Notes: generated by a model from the sequence alone, not told the origin. Positions 42,279-51,808 are shown, numbered from the stretch's first letter. The stretch is 64,000 nucleotides of DNA from an uncultured Hymenobacter sp. (GCA_913776615.1 CAJYPK010000019.1:1-64000), one strand, 5' to 3'. Numbers and translations: made by a program.

Positions 42279-43952
42279 ATGAAATCTCTTAAGCTACGGC
42301 CCTGGACTACGGGCCTGATGCTCGGCGCCCTGGTGCTGACGGGCGGGTGCAAAAACGACGACTTTTTGAACGTTAACCCCAAGAATGCGCTCAATGAAGC
42401 CAACGCCTACGCCAGCGAAACGAACGCTGACCTCGTCGTCAACGATATCTACGCGAATATTCCCGACGTTTATAATAGCTACCAAATCACTGAAGGCTAT
42501 ACCGATAACGGCTTCTGCGGGGCGTCGTGGCTCACGGGCCAGAGTTTGGTGAAGGCGGGGGCCATTTCGGCCAATGACCTACCCACCGGCCCCGCCGGTT
42601 GGTGGAACTGGGGCGGTAACTACACGAAAATTCGCAAGTGCAACCTGTTCTTGCAGAACGCCGAAAAATACTCGGCTAACTTCTCGGCTTCTTGGAAAAA
42701 GCAGCGCGTAGCCGAGGTGCGTTTCATGCGCGCCTTCTTCTACACCGCGCTGGCTACCAACTACGGCGGCGTGCCGCTCATCGACAAGCCGCTGAGCGAC
42801 TCGGATGGCTCCGACATACTGGTGCCCCGCAGTAGCCTCGACGCGACGGTGGCCTTCATCGCGGCCGATTGCGACGCCGCCGCGGCTGACCTGCCGCTGC
42901 GCTCCATCAAGAAAGGTGACGGCCGCGCTACCAAGGGTTCGGCCCTCACGCTCAAGGGCTGGATGCAGCTGTACGCGGCTAGCCCGCTGCACAACGCCAG
43001 CAACGACAAGACCAAGTGGGCCGCCGCCGCCGCCACCAACAAGCAGGTGATGGATTTAGGCGTCTACTCGCTGTTTTCGGATTACGCGGCGATGTTCCTC
43101 ATCGAGAATAACGACAACAGCGAGGTTATCTTCAATAAAGAATACGTGCCGGTGGTGGCCGGCCACGCCCGCGAGGGGATGCTCGGGCCGGTGTACGTGA
43201 AGGGCGTGCAGCAGAGCTGGGGCAGCATCGCGCCTACCCAAAACTTGGTTGATGATTACTTGATGAGCAACGGCTTGCCCATCACCGACCCCAATTCGGG
43301 CTACGATCCCAACAAACCCTACACCAACCGCGAGAAGCGTTTTTATCAGTCCATCGTGTACGACGGCTCGACCTGGCAGGGCGACGTGATCACGACCCGC
43401 GTGGGCGGCAACAATGCCATCGACATCAACTCGACCAGCGACATCTCGAATACGGGCTACTACTTCCGTAAAACGCTGGATGAACGCATTATCGCCCAAA
43501 CCAGCCGGGCGCAGAACTCGGGTGGCTCCAACTACATCATCTTCCGCCTGGGCGAGGTGCTGCTCAGCTACGCCGAGGCGCAGAACGAGGCCGTTGGCCC
43601 CGACGCCAGCGTGTACAGCGCCCTCAACCAGCTCCGCACCCGCTCGGGCCTGCCCAACCTGGCTACGGGCATGAGCCAGAGCGACATGCGCGCCTACATC
43701 CGCCGCGAGCGTCGTATCGAGCTGGCCTTCGAGGAAAAGCGGTGGTTCGACGTGCGCCGCTGGCAGATTGCGGGCGGTACCAACGGGGTGATGAATACGC
43801 CGTCCTACGGGATGCTTATCAACGCCGCCGGCACCAGCTACACGAAAGTAAAGGTCTTGGAAAACAAGTATTTTGACTTTCAGAACCTGATCCCCCTCTG
43901 GCAGGGCGACCTGGCCAAAAATACCAAGCTGACCCAGAATCCCGGGTATTAA
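42279..43952 (+). CDS. SusD/RagB-type nutrient-binding outer-membrane lipoprotein
   Basis: Cell-surface lipoprotein lid of the SusCD importer, 557 residues. Signal then lipobox LTGGC (Cys near residue 24), with KNDDFLNVNPKNAL typical of the N-terminus. TPR-like helical core (AEVRFMRAFFYTALATNYGG near residue 145 and IIFRLGEVLLSYAEAQNEAV near 420). C-terminal signature YIRRERRIELAFEEKRWFDV at about 470-490. Starts 12 bases after susC, so translationally close. Ends before a bidirectional terminator. Confidence 0.96.
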   Translation: MKSLKLRPWTTGLMLGALVLTGGCKNDDFLNVNPKNALNEANAYASETNADLVVNDIYANIPDVYNSYQITEGYTDNGFCGASWLTGQSLVKAGAISANDLPTGPAGWWNWGGNYTKIRKCNLFLQNAEKYSANFSASWKKQRVAEVRFMRAFFYTALATNYGGVPLIDKPLSDSDGSDILVPRSSLDATVAFIAADCDAAAADLPLRSIKKGDGRATKGSALTLKGWMQLYAASPLHNASNDKTKWAAAAATNKQVMDLGVYSLFSDYAAMFLIENNDNSEVIFNKEYVPVVAGHAREGMLGPVYVKGVQQSWGSIAPTQNLVDDYLMSNGLPITDPNSGYDPNKPYTNREKRFYQSIVYDGSTWQGDVITTRVGGNNAIDINSTSDISNTGYYFRKTLDERIIAQTSRAQNSGGSNYIIFRLGEVLLSYAEAQNEAVGPDASVYSALNQLRTRSGLPNLATGMSQSDMRAYIRRERRIELAFEEKRWFDVRRWQIAGGTNGVMNTPSYGMLINAAGTSYTKVKVLENKYFDFQNLIPLWQGDLAKNTKLTQNPGY

Positions 43953-43978
43953 TTCTGCGCAGTAGCTTGGCTCGCATG

Positions 43979-44024
43979 TAAAAAGGGGTTGCGAAGGCCG
44001 TGAGGCTTCCGCAACCCCTTTTTT
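43979..44024. terminator. Bidirectional terminator between susD and yeiH-like genes
   Basis: GGGGTTGCGAAGGCC pairs with GGCTTCCGCAACCCC (one bulge), with A-rich left and T-rich right flanks, serving both convergent genes. Confidence 0.9.
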
Positions 44025-44074
44025 GCTTAGGCACAGGCGCAGTGGCGGCCCCTGGCCGGGTTGGCGCCGCGAGC

Positions 44075-45148
44075 CTACGCCGCGTGCAGAATAGCGTAGA
44101 GCGAAGCACCCGCAACGAGTACCCACAGCCCCGTGCCCAGCGCGTAGGGCCGCCAGCCCACCGACCGCACCACCCGCATCGACAAGCCGGCGCCAATGAA
44201 AAAGAGCGTTGCGGTAAGGCCCAGCTTAGCCAGGTGGCCCAGCAGCGGCCCCAGCGCGCTGGCGGCCGGTACGTAGGCCGGGGCGTAAGTATTGAACAGC
44301 ATGGCCAGTACGAAGCCGAATATGAAGTACGGGATGGGTATTTTCACACCCCTCTGCTTGAATAGCAAGGCGGTACCGAAAGCCACGGGAATAATCCACA
44401 GCGCCCGGGCCAGCTTGATGGTGGTAGCCACGGCCAGCGCCTGGCTGCCGTAGGCCGCCGCCGCGCCCACCACCGAACTGGTGTCGTGAATGGCGATGGC
44501 GCACCACAGGCCAAACTGCTGCTGGCTCAGGTGCAGGGCGTGACCGATGGGCGGAAAGATGAATAAAGCCACGGCATTAAGCACGAATACCGTGCCCAGG
44601 CTCACCGACATTTCTTCGTCCTCGGCTCCCAGCACCGGCCCCACCGCCGCAATAGCCGACCCGCCGCAAATGGCCGTGCCGCACGCAACGAGGTGTGCCA
44701 CGCGCCGGCCCAGCCCCAGCCACTTACCCGCGAAGTAGCCCAGCCCGAGCGTACCCAGAATGGAAGCCACGGTAAAGAGCAGCCCTGCGCGGCCCGCCTG
44801 CACGGCGGCGTGGGCATTCATCCCAAAGCCCAGCCCCACGACGGATAGTTGCAGGAGCTTGCTAGTTAGGCGTTTGGTGAGCAATGCGAAGGGATTGCCC
44901 AGCGTTTGGGCCAGTACCAGGCCCAGCGCCAGGGCCACGGGCGGCGAGCCCCAGGGCGTCAGGCAGAAGACCAGCAGTAGGCCAAACACGACTTGCCGCA
45001 GGGTGATAACCCGTCCGGCTACCAGGTGCGGCGTGTGCAAGTGCCGCAGCAAACCACCATCTTCAGTGCGAGCCGGGGCGGACGCGACGGCCGGCGTTGC
45101 CGAAAGGGAAGGGGCTAGGGAGGTGGGCGGGAGGGTAGTAGGGAGCAT
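44075..45148 (-). CDS. YeiH family putative sulfate/anion exporter (UPF0324)
   Basis: 357-residue inner-membrane protein of the YeiH family with about ten membrane helices; members are assigned as putative sulfate or organosulfur-anion exporters, without firm substrate proof. Visible motifs: LLQLSVVGLGFGMNAHAAV, VACGTAICGGSAIAAVGPVL (a family signature around residues 155-175) and LWCAIAIHDTSSVVGAAAAY. A perfect 15-bp LysR-type palindrome lies 70-80 bases upstream, and a LysR gene follows upstream on the same strand. Start ATG 45148; the -7 element TAATTTTG on the minus strand at 45173-45180 gives a short leader with a GTCGCAG/CTGCGAC inverted repeat. Confidence 0.9.
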   Translation of the reverse strand: MLPTTLPPTSLAPSLSATPAVASAPARTEDGGLLRHLHTPHLVAGRVITLRQVVFGLLLVFCLTPWGSPPVALALGLVLAQTLGNPFALLTKRLTSKLLQLSVVGLGFGMNAHAAVQAGRAGLLFTVASILGTLGLGYFAGKWLGLGRRVAHLVACGTAICGGSAIAAVGPVLGAEDEEMSVSLGTVFVLNAVALFIFPPIGHALHLSQQQFGLWCAIAIHDTSSVVGAAAAYGSQALAVATTIKLARALWIIPVAFGTALLFKQRGVKIPIPYFIFGFVLAMLFNTYAPAYVPAASALGPLLGHLAKLGLTATLFFIGAGLSMRVVRSVGWRPYALGTGLWVLVAGASLYAILHAA

Positions 45149-45150
45149 AT

Positions 45151-45228
45151 GTCGCAGCGATTATTTCTGCGACAAAATTACGTAATGGCCTGAGGTATAG
45201 GTTATTGAAAAATGTTATGCAAAATAAC
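45151..45228 (-). promoter_or_regulatory. yeiH promoter and LysR-type operator
   Basis: The minus strand has -7 TAATTTTG (plus 45173-45180). GTTATGCAAAATAAC at 45214-45228 is a perfect palindrome around a 5-base centre and contains T-N11-A, the LysR box rule. A second inverted repeat, GTCGCAG/CTGCGAC at 45151-45173, lies between the -7 element and the start codon. Confidence 0.65.
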
Positions 45229-45340
45229 CAAAGGTTATGCAAGTGCTTTGCGCCGGGCCGATAAATGGCCATTGACGCGAAGGCATGCTTTACTAATTAG
45301 ACGTCAGTTTACGGCGGTTTCGCTGCCAGCGTACTGGCAG

Positions 45341-45417
45341 GCAGTTGCGCGGACTCGTAGTCCGCGAATCGACTGTATGTATGCTAGCGCTCGCGGACTA
45401 CAAGTCCGTACAACTGC
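45341..45417. repeat. Family C inverted repeat
   Basis: Arms 45341-45367 and 45391-45417 (GCAGTTG..GGACT.GTAGTCCGCGA) pair with three differences. It abuts the LysR stop codon. Related to the 37159-37297 element. Confidence 0.8.
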
Positions 45418-45418
45418 T

Positions 45419-46360
45419 TTAAATACTCCAGCTGACTAGCTGGTCGGCCAGCGCAGCGGCGCGGGCCTGGTCGTGCGCCCAGTGCAGGAAGCGCTGGGCT
45501 GGGCGGGAAAGTGGTTGGCCCTGCACCCACACTGCCTCAAACTGTCGGGGCAGGTGCAGGCCCGCGATGGGGACTATTTCGAGCACCCCGGCGGCCAGCT
45601 CGCGGGTCAGCGCCCGGCGCGATACGAAGCCCAGCGCGCCGGGGGCCGCAGCCAGGTAGCTTTTAATAGCCTCGGTGCTGTCGAGGTACAGGGCCACGCG
45701 CAGGTCGCCGAGCTTGATTTTGGCTTCGCGGAGCGCCATTTCCAGTACTTCGAGGGTACCGGAGCCACGCTCGCGCAGCACTAAGGGATTGGCCAGGGCC
45801 TCGGCCAGCGGGAGGGGCGCGGCGGGCGGGCCAGTGGGCGTGGCGCGGCGCACGGGCACCAGCTCGTCGGGTAGCAGCAGCTCGTAGTGCAGGTCGCGGC
45901 TTTTGGTGCGGCCTTCCACGAAGCCCAGGTCGAGGTCGCCGCGCAGCAGGGCCTCGGCAATGCGCTCGGAATTGACGTTGAGCAACGTGAGCTGCACCTG
46001 CGGATAGCGCGCCTGAAAGCCAGGCAGCCACGCCGGTAACAGGTACTGGCTGAGCGTAGTGCTGGCCCCCAGCCGCAGCCGGCCGGCGGCTTCCTCGGGG
46101 TCGCGCAGGCTGAGTAATTGCTCATCGAGTTGCCGGGCCGAGGCCGCCACGGCTTCGGCGTGCAGTAGCAGTAGGCTGCCGGCTTCGGTGAGGGCCACCC
46201 GGTTGCCGCGCCGGGCCAGCAGGCGCTGGCCGTACTGGGTTTCCAGCTCGCGGATGTGCTTGGTGACGGCTGGCTGCGAAATAAATAATTCCTGCCCGGC
46301 CTTGGTGAAGCTCAGGTGCCGGGCCACGGCGGCAAACACGCGCAGGCGAAAATCAGACAT
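45419..46360 (-). CDS. LysR family transcriptional regulator
   Basis: 313-residue regulator. Winged helix-turn-helix at residues about 1-60 (FRLRVFAAVARHLSFTKAG, FISQPAVTKHIRELE) and a C-terminal LysR_substrate domain. The family and place before a yeiH gene match the YeiE/CbbR-type local pairing seen in other bacteria, so it probably controls the yeiH-like gene through the palindrome at 45214-45228. ATG 46360 is chosen: upstream codons to 46420 precede the HTH without similarity. The gene has its own promoter region in the repeat-rich gap upstream. Confidence 0.92.
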   Translation of the reverse strand: MSDFRLRVFAAVARHLSFTKAGQELFISQPAVTKHIRELETQYGQRLLARRGNRVALTEAGSLLLLHAEAVAASARQLDEQLLSLRDPEEAAGRLRLGASTTLSQYLLPAWLPGFQARYPQVQLTLLNVNSERIAEALLRGDLDLGFVEGRTKSRDLHYELLLPDELVPVRRATPTGPPAAPLPLAEALANPLVLRERGSGTLEVLEMALREAKIKLGDLRVALYLDSTEAIKSYLAAAPGALGFVSRRALTRELAAGVLEIVPIAGLHLPRQFEAVWVQGQPLSRPAQRFLHWAHDQARAAALADQLVSWSI

Positions 46361-46977
46361 GGGGCAAAGTACGCGCCGGCCAGGTGCTGAGGGCTGGCGA
46401 ACACGTGGTACGAAAAACACAGTGACGCCGACGGTAGGCCGCTACTGACTTCTTAGAAGCTGCTCAAGCTAGATTAATAACCTGTCATTGCGAGCGTAGC
46501 GAAGCAATCGCACTCCGACGGTACGGCTGAACAGGTGCGATTGCTTCGCTACGCTCGCAATGACAGATTATAATAAGACCACTGACAATAAATTAAACAG
46601 CTTTTTAGGTAACAAAAGTATCTTATTACGAAGCTGTTTAGGAAGCGCTTTTCAGGTGAAAACTCCTCTATTTAGTTCGCCCGCGAGACCCCACCCCCGG
46701 CCCCTCCCCTTCGGGAGAGGGGAGCCTTTCGTGAGCGGTTAGCTGCTAGCCATTAGCTATTAGCTCGCTGTTCAGAAAAGCTAGTAGCTAACAGCTAAAG
46801 GCTAACCGCTCACGAAAGGCTCCCCTCTCCCGAAGGGGAGGGGCCGGGGGTGGGGTCCACCGGCAGGGCGACTTCCTGAACAGCTTCTATGTTAGGATAA
46901 ACTCTCAATCGTGATCAGATGCTTCGCAAGCTCAGCATGACGAGGTAGTTGGTTGGTGGCTAGCTTGTACCGGGCCA
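46361..46977. repeat. Repeat-rich intergenic region (families B, G, H, A)
   Basis: No gene is seen. Contents: family B hairpin at 46482-46566 (CTGTCATTGCGAGC arms); a perfect 53-bp inverted repeat at 46688-46740 and 46804-46856 (core CCCCACCCCCGGCCCCTCCC) enclosing 63 bases of AGCTA-type words (family G); a single family A arm at about 46911-46942. Confidence 0.9.
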
Positions 46978-49095
46978 CTACCAAATAACCGCCCGATCAG
47001 CCGGGCGGCGGGTCATCTTATCGCCCTCCTTGCAGCCGAAGGCCGCCTGAAACTGCGGCATGTTCATGATTGGCCCGATGGTGCGGTACTGGCCGGGCGA
47101 GTGCGGGTCGGTCTGGATTTGCTGGCGCAGGGCCTCGGGGCGGATGTTGGTACGTCGCAGCTGCGCCCAGCTCAGGAAAAAGCGCTGCTCGGGCGAGAAG
47201 CCGTCGTACTGCGGGCGCGGGCCGTTGCCGTAGCGCTGCTGCAATTGCTTTTCGAGGGCCCCGTACACGATGGTGAGGCCCGCGAAGTCGGCCAGGTTTT
47301 CGCCCATCGTGAGCTTGCCGTTGACGTGCACCGAGTCGAGGGGCGAGAAGGCGTCGTACTGCCGGCCCACCACGGCGGCGCGCTTCGTAAACTCGGCCGC
47401 GTCGGCGGGCGTCCACCAGTCGCGCAGGTTGCCGGCGGCGTCGTACTGCCGGCCCTGGTCGTCGAAGCCGTGGGTCATCTCGTGGCCCATCACCCCGCCG
47501 ATGGCCCCGTAGTTCACCGCGTCGTCGGCCTTGGGGTCGAAGAAGGGCGGCTGCAAGTAGCCCGCCGGAAACACAATCTCGTTGAGCGGCGGGTTGTAGT
47601 AGGCGTTGATGGTGGGCGGCGTCATACCCCACTCGGTATGGTCCACGGGGCCGCCGAAGCGGGCGGCCTCGCGGCGGCTTTCCCAGCGGCGGGCGTTGAG
47701 GATATTGGTGGTGTAGCTAGCCCGCGTGATGGGCAGGGCCGAGTAGTCTTTCCACTGGTCGGGGTAGCCGATTTTCACCCGCAGCGCGTTCAGCTTTTTA
47801 AGGGCTTCGGCTTTGGTGGGGTCGCTCATCCAAGTGTTGGTTTGGATGTGCTCGGCCATGCTGGCCTTGATGTTGGCCACCATTTCCAGCGCCTTACGCT
47901 TAGCCTCGGGCGAGAAGGCCTTGTCTACGTACAATTGTCCAAAGGCCTCGCCGATGGTCGCATCGGTAGCGGCCTGCACGCGCTTCCAGCGCGGCGTTTG
48001 CTGCTTGGCGCCGGTCAGCACCTGGTTGTAGCGGAAGCTGGCATCGACGTAGGCGGCGGGCAGCGTGGCTGCCACCGAGCGCACGAGGTGCCAGCGCATA
48101 TAGGTCTGTAAGTCAGCCAGCGGCTCCGTTTTGAGAATGTTATTGATTTCGTCGAAAAACGCTGGCTGGCCCACGATTACTTCCTTCGCCTTGCCCAGCT
48201 GCCTGGCGGCCAGCAGCTGGGGTAGCTGTAGGGCGGGGTAACGCTGGGCGGCGGCGGCCAGGGTCATCTGGTTGTAGTTGGCCTGCGGGTCGCGCAGCTC
48301 CACGCGGCTGCGCGAGGCGGTAGCCAGCCGCTTTTCGAGGCGCTCCACGGTGGCGGCGTTGTGCTGGGCCGTGGCGGCGTTGTCGCCGAGCAGGCCAAAC
48401 ACCTGCTGCATGTAGGCCTGGTAAGCGGCCCGGATTTTCTGGGTGCGCGGGTCGTCTTTGAGGTAGTAGTCGCGGTCGCCCATCGTGAGGCCGCCCTGGT
48501 CGAGGCCGATGACGTAGCGCGTGGTGTTCTTCTCATCCACCTGCACCCCGCCCCGGAAGAAAACGCCCGTCCCCAGGTCCTGCTCGTGGGCAATGAGGGC
48601 GGGTAGCTGGGCGCGGGTTTTGAGAGCCGCGATGCGGGCCAGTTCGGGTTGGAGCGGCGCGATACCAGCCTTTTCGATGGCGGCGGTGTCCATCGCGGCG
48701 GCGTAGAAGTCGCCCACTTTCTGGGCGTTGGAGCCGGGCGCGGCGTTGCGGTTGGCGGCGGCGTCTTCGAGAATCTGCCGCAAGGTGGCCTGGGTACGCA
48801 GGCCCAGCAGGTTGCGCGGCCCCCAGCTGGTGGCGTAGCTGGGCACCGGATTAGCCTTGAGCCAGCTGCCACCCGAGAACTCATAAAAATCGTCGCACGG
48901 CGATACCGAGCGGTCGAGGTCGGCCACGTCGAGGCCCACTCCTTTGAGCACGGGGGCAGCGGGGGCAGCCGGCGTAATCGGCGGTGCGGTGGTTGTGGCT
49001 ATGGGGGTTGCCGGGCCGCTGCTGGCGCAGCCGGCTGCGGCCAGCAGGCCCGCACCCATTAGTGCTTTGGTAGTTAAAGAGGAAAAAGAAGCCAT
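46978..49095 (-). CDS. M13 family zinc metallopeptidase (neprilysin/PepO-like), lipoprotein
   Basis: Exported zinc endopeptidase, 705 residues, with signal and lipobox AAAGC (near residue 23). The zinc site reads GHEMTHGFDDQGRQYD (HEMTH near residue 540), followed by the GENLADFAGL Glu motif and a C-terminal RRPADRAVIW. The N-terminal domain has DDFYEFSGGSWLKANPVPS typical of M13. It probably degrades peptides at the cell surface or in the periplasm. Monocistronic: the upstream gap holds a terminator, and the tamA gene lies beyond. Start ATG 49095. Confidence 0.95.
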   Translation of the reverse strand: MASFSSLTTKALMGAGLLAAAGCASSGPATPIATTTAPPITPAAPAAPVLKGVGLDVADLDRSVSPCDDFYEFSGGSWLKANPVPSYATSWGPRNLLGLRTQATLRQILEDAAANRNAAPGSNAQKVGDFYAAAMDTAAIEKAGIAPLQPELARIAALKTRAQLPALIAHEQDLGTGVFFRGGVQVDEKNTTRYVIGLDQGGLTMGDRDYYLKDDPRTQKIRAAYQAYMQQVFGLLGDNAATAQHNAATVERLEKRLATASRSRVELRDPQANYNQMTLAAAAQRYPALQLPQLLAARQLGKAKEVIVGQPAFFDEINNILKTEPLADLQTYMRWHLVRSVAATLPAAYVDASFRYNQVLTGAKQQTPRWKRVQAATDATIGEAFGQLYVDKAFSPEAKRKALEMVANIKASMAEHIQTNTWMSDPTKAEALKKLNALRVKIGYPDQWKDYSALPITRASYTTNILNARRWESRREAARFGGPVDHTEWGMTPPTINAYYNPPLNEIVFPAGYLQPPFFDPKADDAVNYGAIGGVMGHEMTHGFDDQGRQYDAAGNLRDWWTPADAAEFTKRAAVVGRQYDAFSPLDSVHVNGKLTMGENLADFAGLTIVYGALEKQLQQRYGNGPRPQYDGFSPEQRFFLSWAQLRRTNIRPEALRQQIQTDPHSPGQYRTIGPIMNMPQFQAAFGCKEGDKMTRRPADRAVIW

Positions 49096-49441
49096 GGTAT
49101 AACTAAGCTAGGAGGGCAGTAGGGCGGCCACTACCCCCAATTGCGTAAAGACAAGTTAAATGGAATTGGGCTGCATAGTGTGCTTTCGTCTCATTGATAA
49201 GCTATTGACAAAAAAGGGTGGCGAAGCTAAGCTTCACCACCCTTTTCCAGCTGTCGTCTTGAGCTTATCACGTCATGACAACGTGCCTAGCTAACTCGCC
49301 TGTCATTGCGAGCAACGCGAAGCAATCGCACCTGTTCGGCCGCGCCATTCGAGTGCGATTGCTTCGCGTTGCTCGCAATGACAGGCGTAGCACAGTAACA
49401 GGAGTACTTGAAAGCCCGCTAGTAAAAGCTTTAGCAGCTTC
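49096..49441. other. Intergenic region: M13 promoter side, terminator and family B repeat
   Basis: Intrinsic terminator for the tamB-tamA operon at 49212-49249 (minus strand ends in six T; stem GGGTGGTGAAGC). A family B hairpin lies at 49299-49385 (CCTGTCATTGCGAGCAACGC arms). No gene. Confidence 0.85.
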
Positions 49442-51802
49442 TCAAAACGGATACCCAATCGCCAGGTTCAGGCGCCCCGTTTTGTCGTCCGGCGTGCCGT
49501 AGTTGGCGCGCAGCGGAATGGCATAGTCGAAGCGAATGACGAAGAACTGCACGTCGATGCGCAGGCCCACGCCCGTGCCCACGGCCAGCTGCTGCAAGAA
49601 GGTGCTGGCCTGAAACTGCCCACCCGGCCGCTGGGGGTCGTTGTTCACGAGCCAGATGTTACCCGCGTCCAGAAACACCGCGCCCTTCACGTAGGGAAAT
49701 AAATCCTGGCGGTATTCGACGTTGCCCTCCAGGCGCAGGTCGCCCACCTGGTCGTAGTAGCCGAAGTTACTAGCGAGCTCAGCGGTAGTAGGCTTGTAGG
49801 AGCCCGGGCCGATTTGGCGGGCCGCGTAGGCCCGGATAGAGTTGGGGCCGCCGATGCCGTACTGCCGCACGTACGGCAGCGAGCCCCCGCCAGAGTTACC
49901 GTAGGGTAGGCCCACCCCAATCTGTAAGCGCCCCACGATGCGATTGCCCGAATTAGGGTTGGCGCTGATGCGGTAGTACTCACGCAGTTCTAAGTCGAAT
50001 TTGGCATACTGCGCAAAGCGCTGGCCCGCAATCGTATAGTACTCCGTTGGCGATTTCTCACCCACCACCGCGCTGCTGATGGCATTGGCTACGTTGCCAC
50101 TCACCTCCGCCATCCCCTGAAAGAAAATCTGCTGGCGGCGCTTTTCCAGCACTTGCTGGTTGTAGGTGTAGCGGTAGGAGCTAGCCAGGATGAACTGCGA
50201 ACGGTAGGCTTGCCGTAAGAAGGGCCGGGCAGCCAATATTTTTTCGAACGCATCTTGGGTCGAGACGGCATTGTACGAAACGTCAACTAGCTTGAGTTCC
50301 TGCTCGTTGGTAATGCGAGTTTTCCAGCTGTAGCCGTAGTTGAGGTTATAGCTGGTTGTGGAGAAGTAGCCCGTGCGCGATACGTAGCGCACCCCGGCGC
50401 CGAAACTGGTGCGCGGCTGAAAGTCGGAGTTGACCAGGCGCGGGTTCAGGAAGGGTAGCTGGGGCGCGATGAGGCGCGGCACGATGAGCTGAGCGTTGAG
50501 GCCGAATTCATTAGATACAAGGCCAACGTTGTTGCGGCTATCGGACCCGGCTGGGGCGCGGGTGGAGGTTTCGGTCGAGGCGACGGCGTTGATGAGCAAC
50601 TGCTCGGCCCCGCGCAGGGCTGAGCGATTACGAAACTGAATGGTGAGGCCCGGCCCGGTAAAGCCGTTACTCTTGCTCACGAGCTGCACTTCGGCCCGCA
50701 GGCTTTTCTTCTTGAGCTGGGTCATCAGCACGTCCGAGTCGAGGCGGGCGCGGCCGGCCGAGTCGCCGGCCGCCGAGGGCCGGAACTTGATTTCGACGAA
50801 GCGGAACGTACCCAGGCTCATGAGGCGGCTCAGCGTCTGGTCGCGGCGCCGCTGCCGGAACAGGCTGTCGGGATACAAGAAGACGGCCCGCGTAATGGCC
50901 CGCGCCTTGAATACCTCCTCGTCGGGGTAATAACGGTATTTTTTAAAAATGATGGGATTACGCCGGGTAGTATCAGTAAGAACGTAGTTGGTATTCAGGC
51001 TAATAGTATTGAGCCAGTAGGGCTGGCGGGCGCGGGCCGGGGTCTCCGCCTTCAGCTTGTAATACACGTTCACCTTGCCCTGCAACGTGCTATCGACTTG
51101 AAACAGCAGGTAGTTGGGATTGAAGTAGTAAAAGCCCTCGTTCTTGAGCGCCTGGTCGATGCGCACCCGTTCATTGGTAAATACGTCGAGGTCGTAGGGC
51201 TCGCCAGTCTTGAGCAGGGTACCCGGCTGGGTGGCTTGGATGGCTTTCACCAGTGCGCTGTCGCCCTGCGGAAAGCGCACGTCCTGAATAAGATATTGCT
51301 GGCCCGGGCGTGCAGTGTAGTCTACCTGGGCCGTTTTTTCCTGCTCCTTCACCGCGCTACTCACCGACCCGTGGAAATAGCCTCGATTTTGGAGGCGGTT
51401 GGTCATCAGGGTGCGGGTTTGCTTAGCCTGTACCTGGCTCAGGAGCACGGGCGCTTCGCCAAATTTATCGGCCAGAAAGTGCTTCAGGCCCTTCTCCTTC
51501 CCCAAGCCTAAGTGCCAGAAATACAGCTTGGGCCGCTGGCCCAGAATGGAGCCGTTGGGCTTGGGGCGCAAAACTGCCTCCAACTCAGTTTGCAGGGCAT
51601 CCTGGTTGCGCAGCTTGGTGGGGGCCTCAATGGTCACCTTGCTGCCGGTGTAGAGCTTCTGGCCCTCGGGAATGTATTTCAGGCCCGAGCACGAAGCCAG
51701 CAGCAGGCCACCCAGCGCGGCGGTGCCGCGACTAGCCAGCCGGCTGGTCGTAGTCCGTTGATATTTAATCAAATACTTGGGAATAAAATAAATACGCTTC
51801 AT
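49442..51802 (-). CDS. TamA/BamA-like outer-membrane protein (Omp85 family), lipoprotein-type signal
   Basis: Outer-membrane Omp85-type barrel with POTRA domains, 786 residues from ATG 51802. Signal then lipobox ASC (LLLASCSGLKYIPEGQKLY); the lipoprotein anchor is usual for Bacteroidota TamA-like proteins. POTRA-like periplasmic region to about residue 420, then the barrel, with a final strand (GRLNLAIGYPF) that ends in Phe as expected for BamA-recognised barrels. Six bases after the tamB stop, so the two form one operon, which the family links to envelope protein or lipid transport and assembly. The terminator at 49212-49249 ends the unit. Confidence 0.9.
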   Translation of the reverse strand: MKRIYFIPKYLIKYQRTTTSRLASRGTAALGGLLLASCSGLKYIPEGQKLYTGSKVTIEAPTKLRNQDALQTELEAVLRPKPNGSILGQRPKLYFWHLGLGKEKGLKHFLADKFGEAPVLLSQVQAKQTRTLMTNRLQNRGYFHGSVSSAVKEQEKTAQVDYTARPGQQYLIQDVRFPQGDSALVKAIQATQPGTLLKTGEPYDLDVFTNERVRIDQALKNEGFYYFNPNYLLFQVDSTLQGKVNVYYKLKAETPARARQPYWLNTISLNTNYVLTDTTRRNPIIFKKYRYYPDEEVFKARAITRAVFLYPDSLFRQRRRDQTLSRLMSLGTFRFVEIKFRPSAAGDSAGRARLDSDVLMTQLKKKSLRAEVQLVSKSNGFTGPGLTIQFRNRSALRGAEQLLINAVASTETSTRAPAGSDSRNNVGLVSNEFGLNAQLIVPRLIAPQLPFLNPRLVNSDFQPRTSFGAGVRYVSRTGYFSTTSYNLNYGYSWKTRITNEQELKLVDVSYNAVSTQDAFEKILAARPFLRQAYRSQFILASSYRYTYNQQVLEKRRQQIFFQGMAEVSGNVANAISSAVVGEKSPTEYYTIAGQRFAQYAKFDLELREYYRISANPNSGNRIVGRLQIGVGLPYGNSGGGSLPYVRQYGIGGPNSIRAYAARQIGPGSYKPTTAELASNFGYYDQVGDLRLEGNVEYRQDLFPYVKGAVFLDAGNIWLVNNDPQRPGGQFQASTFLQQLAVGTGVGLRIDVQFFVIRFDYAIPLRANYGTPDDKTGRLNLAIGYPF

Positions 51803-51808
51803 GCTCAC

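Noticed and set aside
46688..46856. CRISPR-like repeated array
   Set aside because: It is one inverted pair with different filler, not regularly spaced direct repeats.
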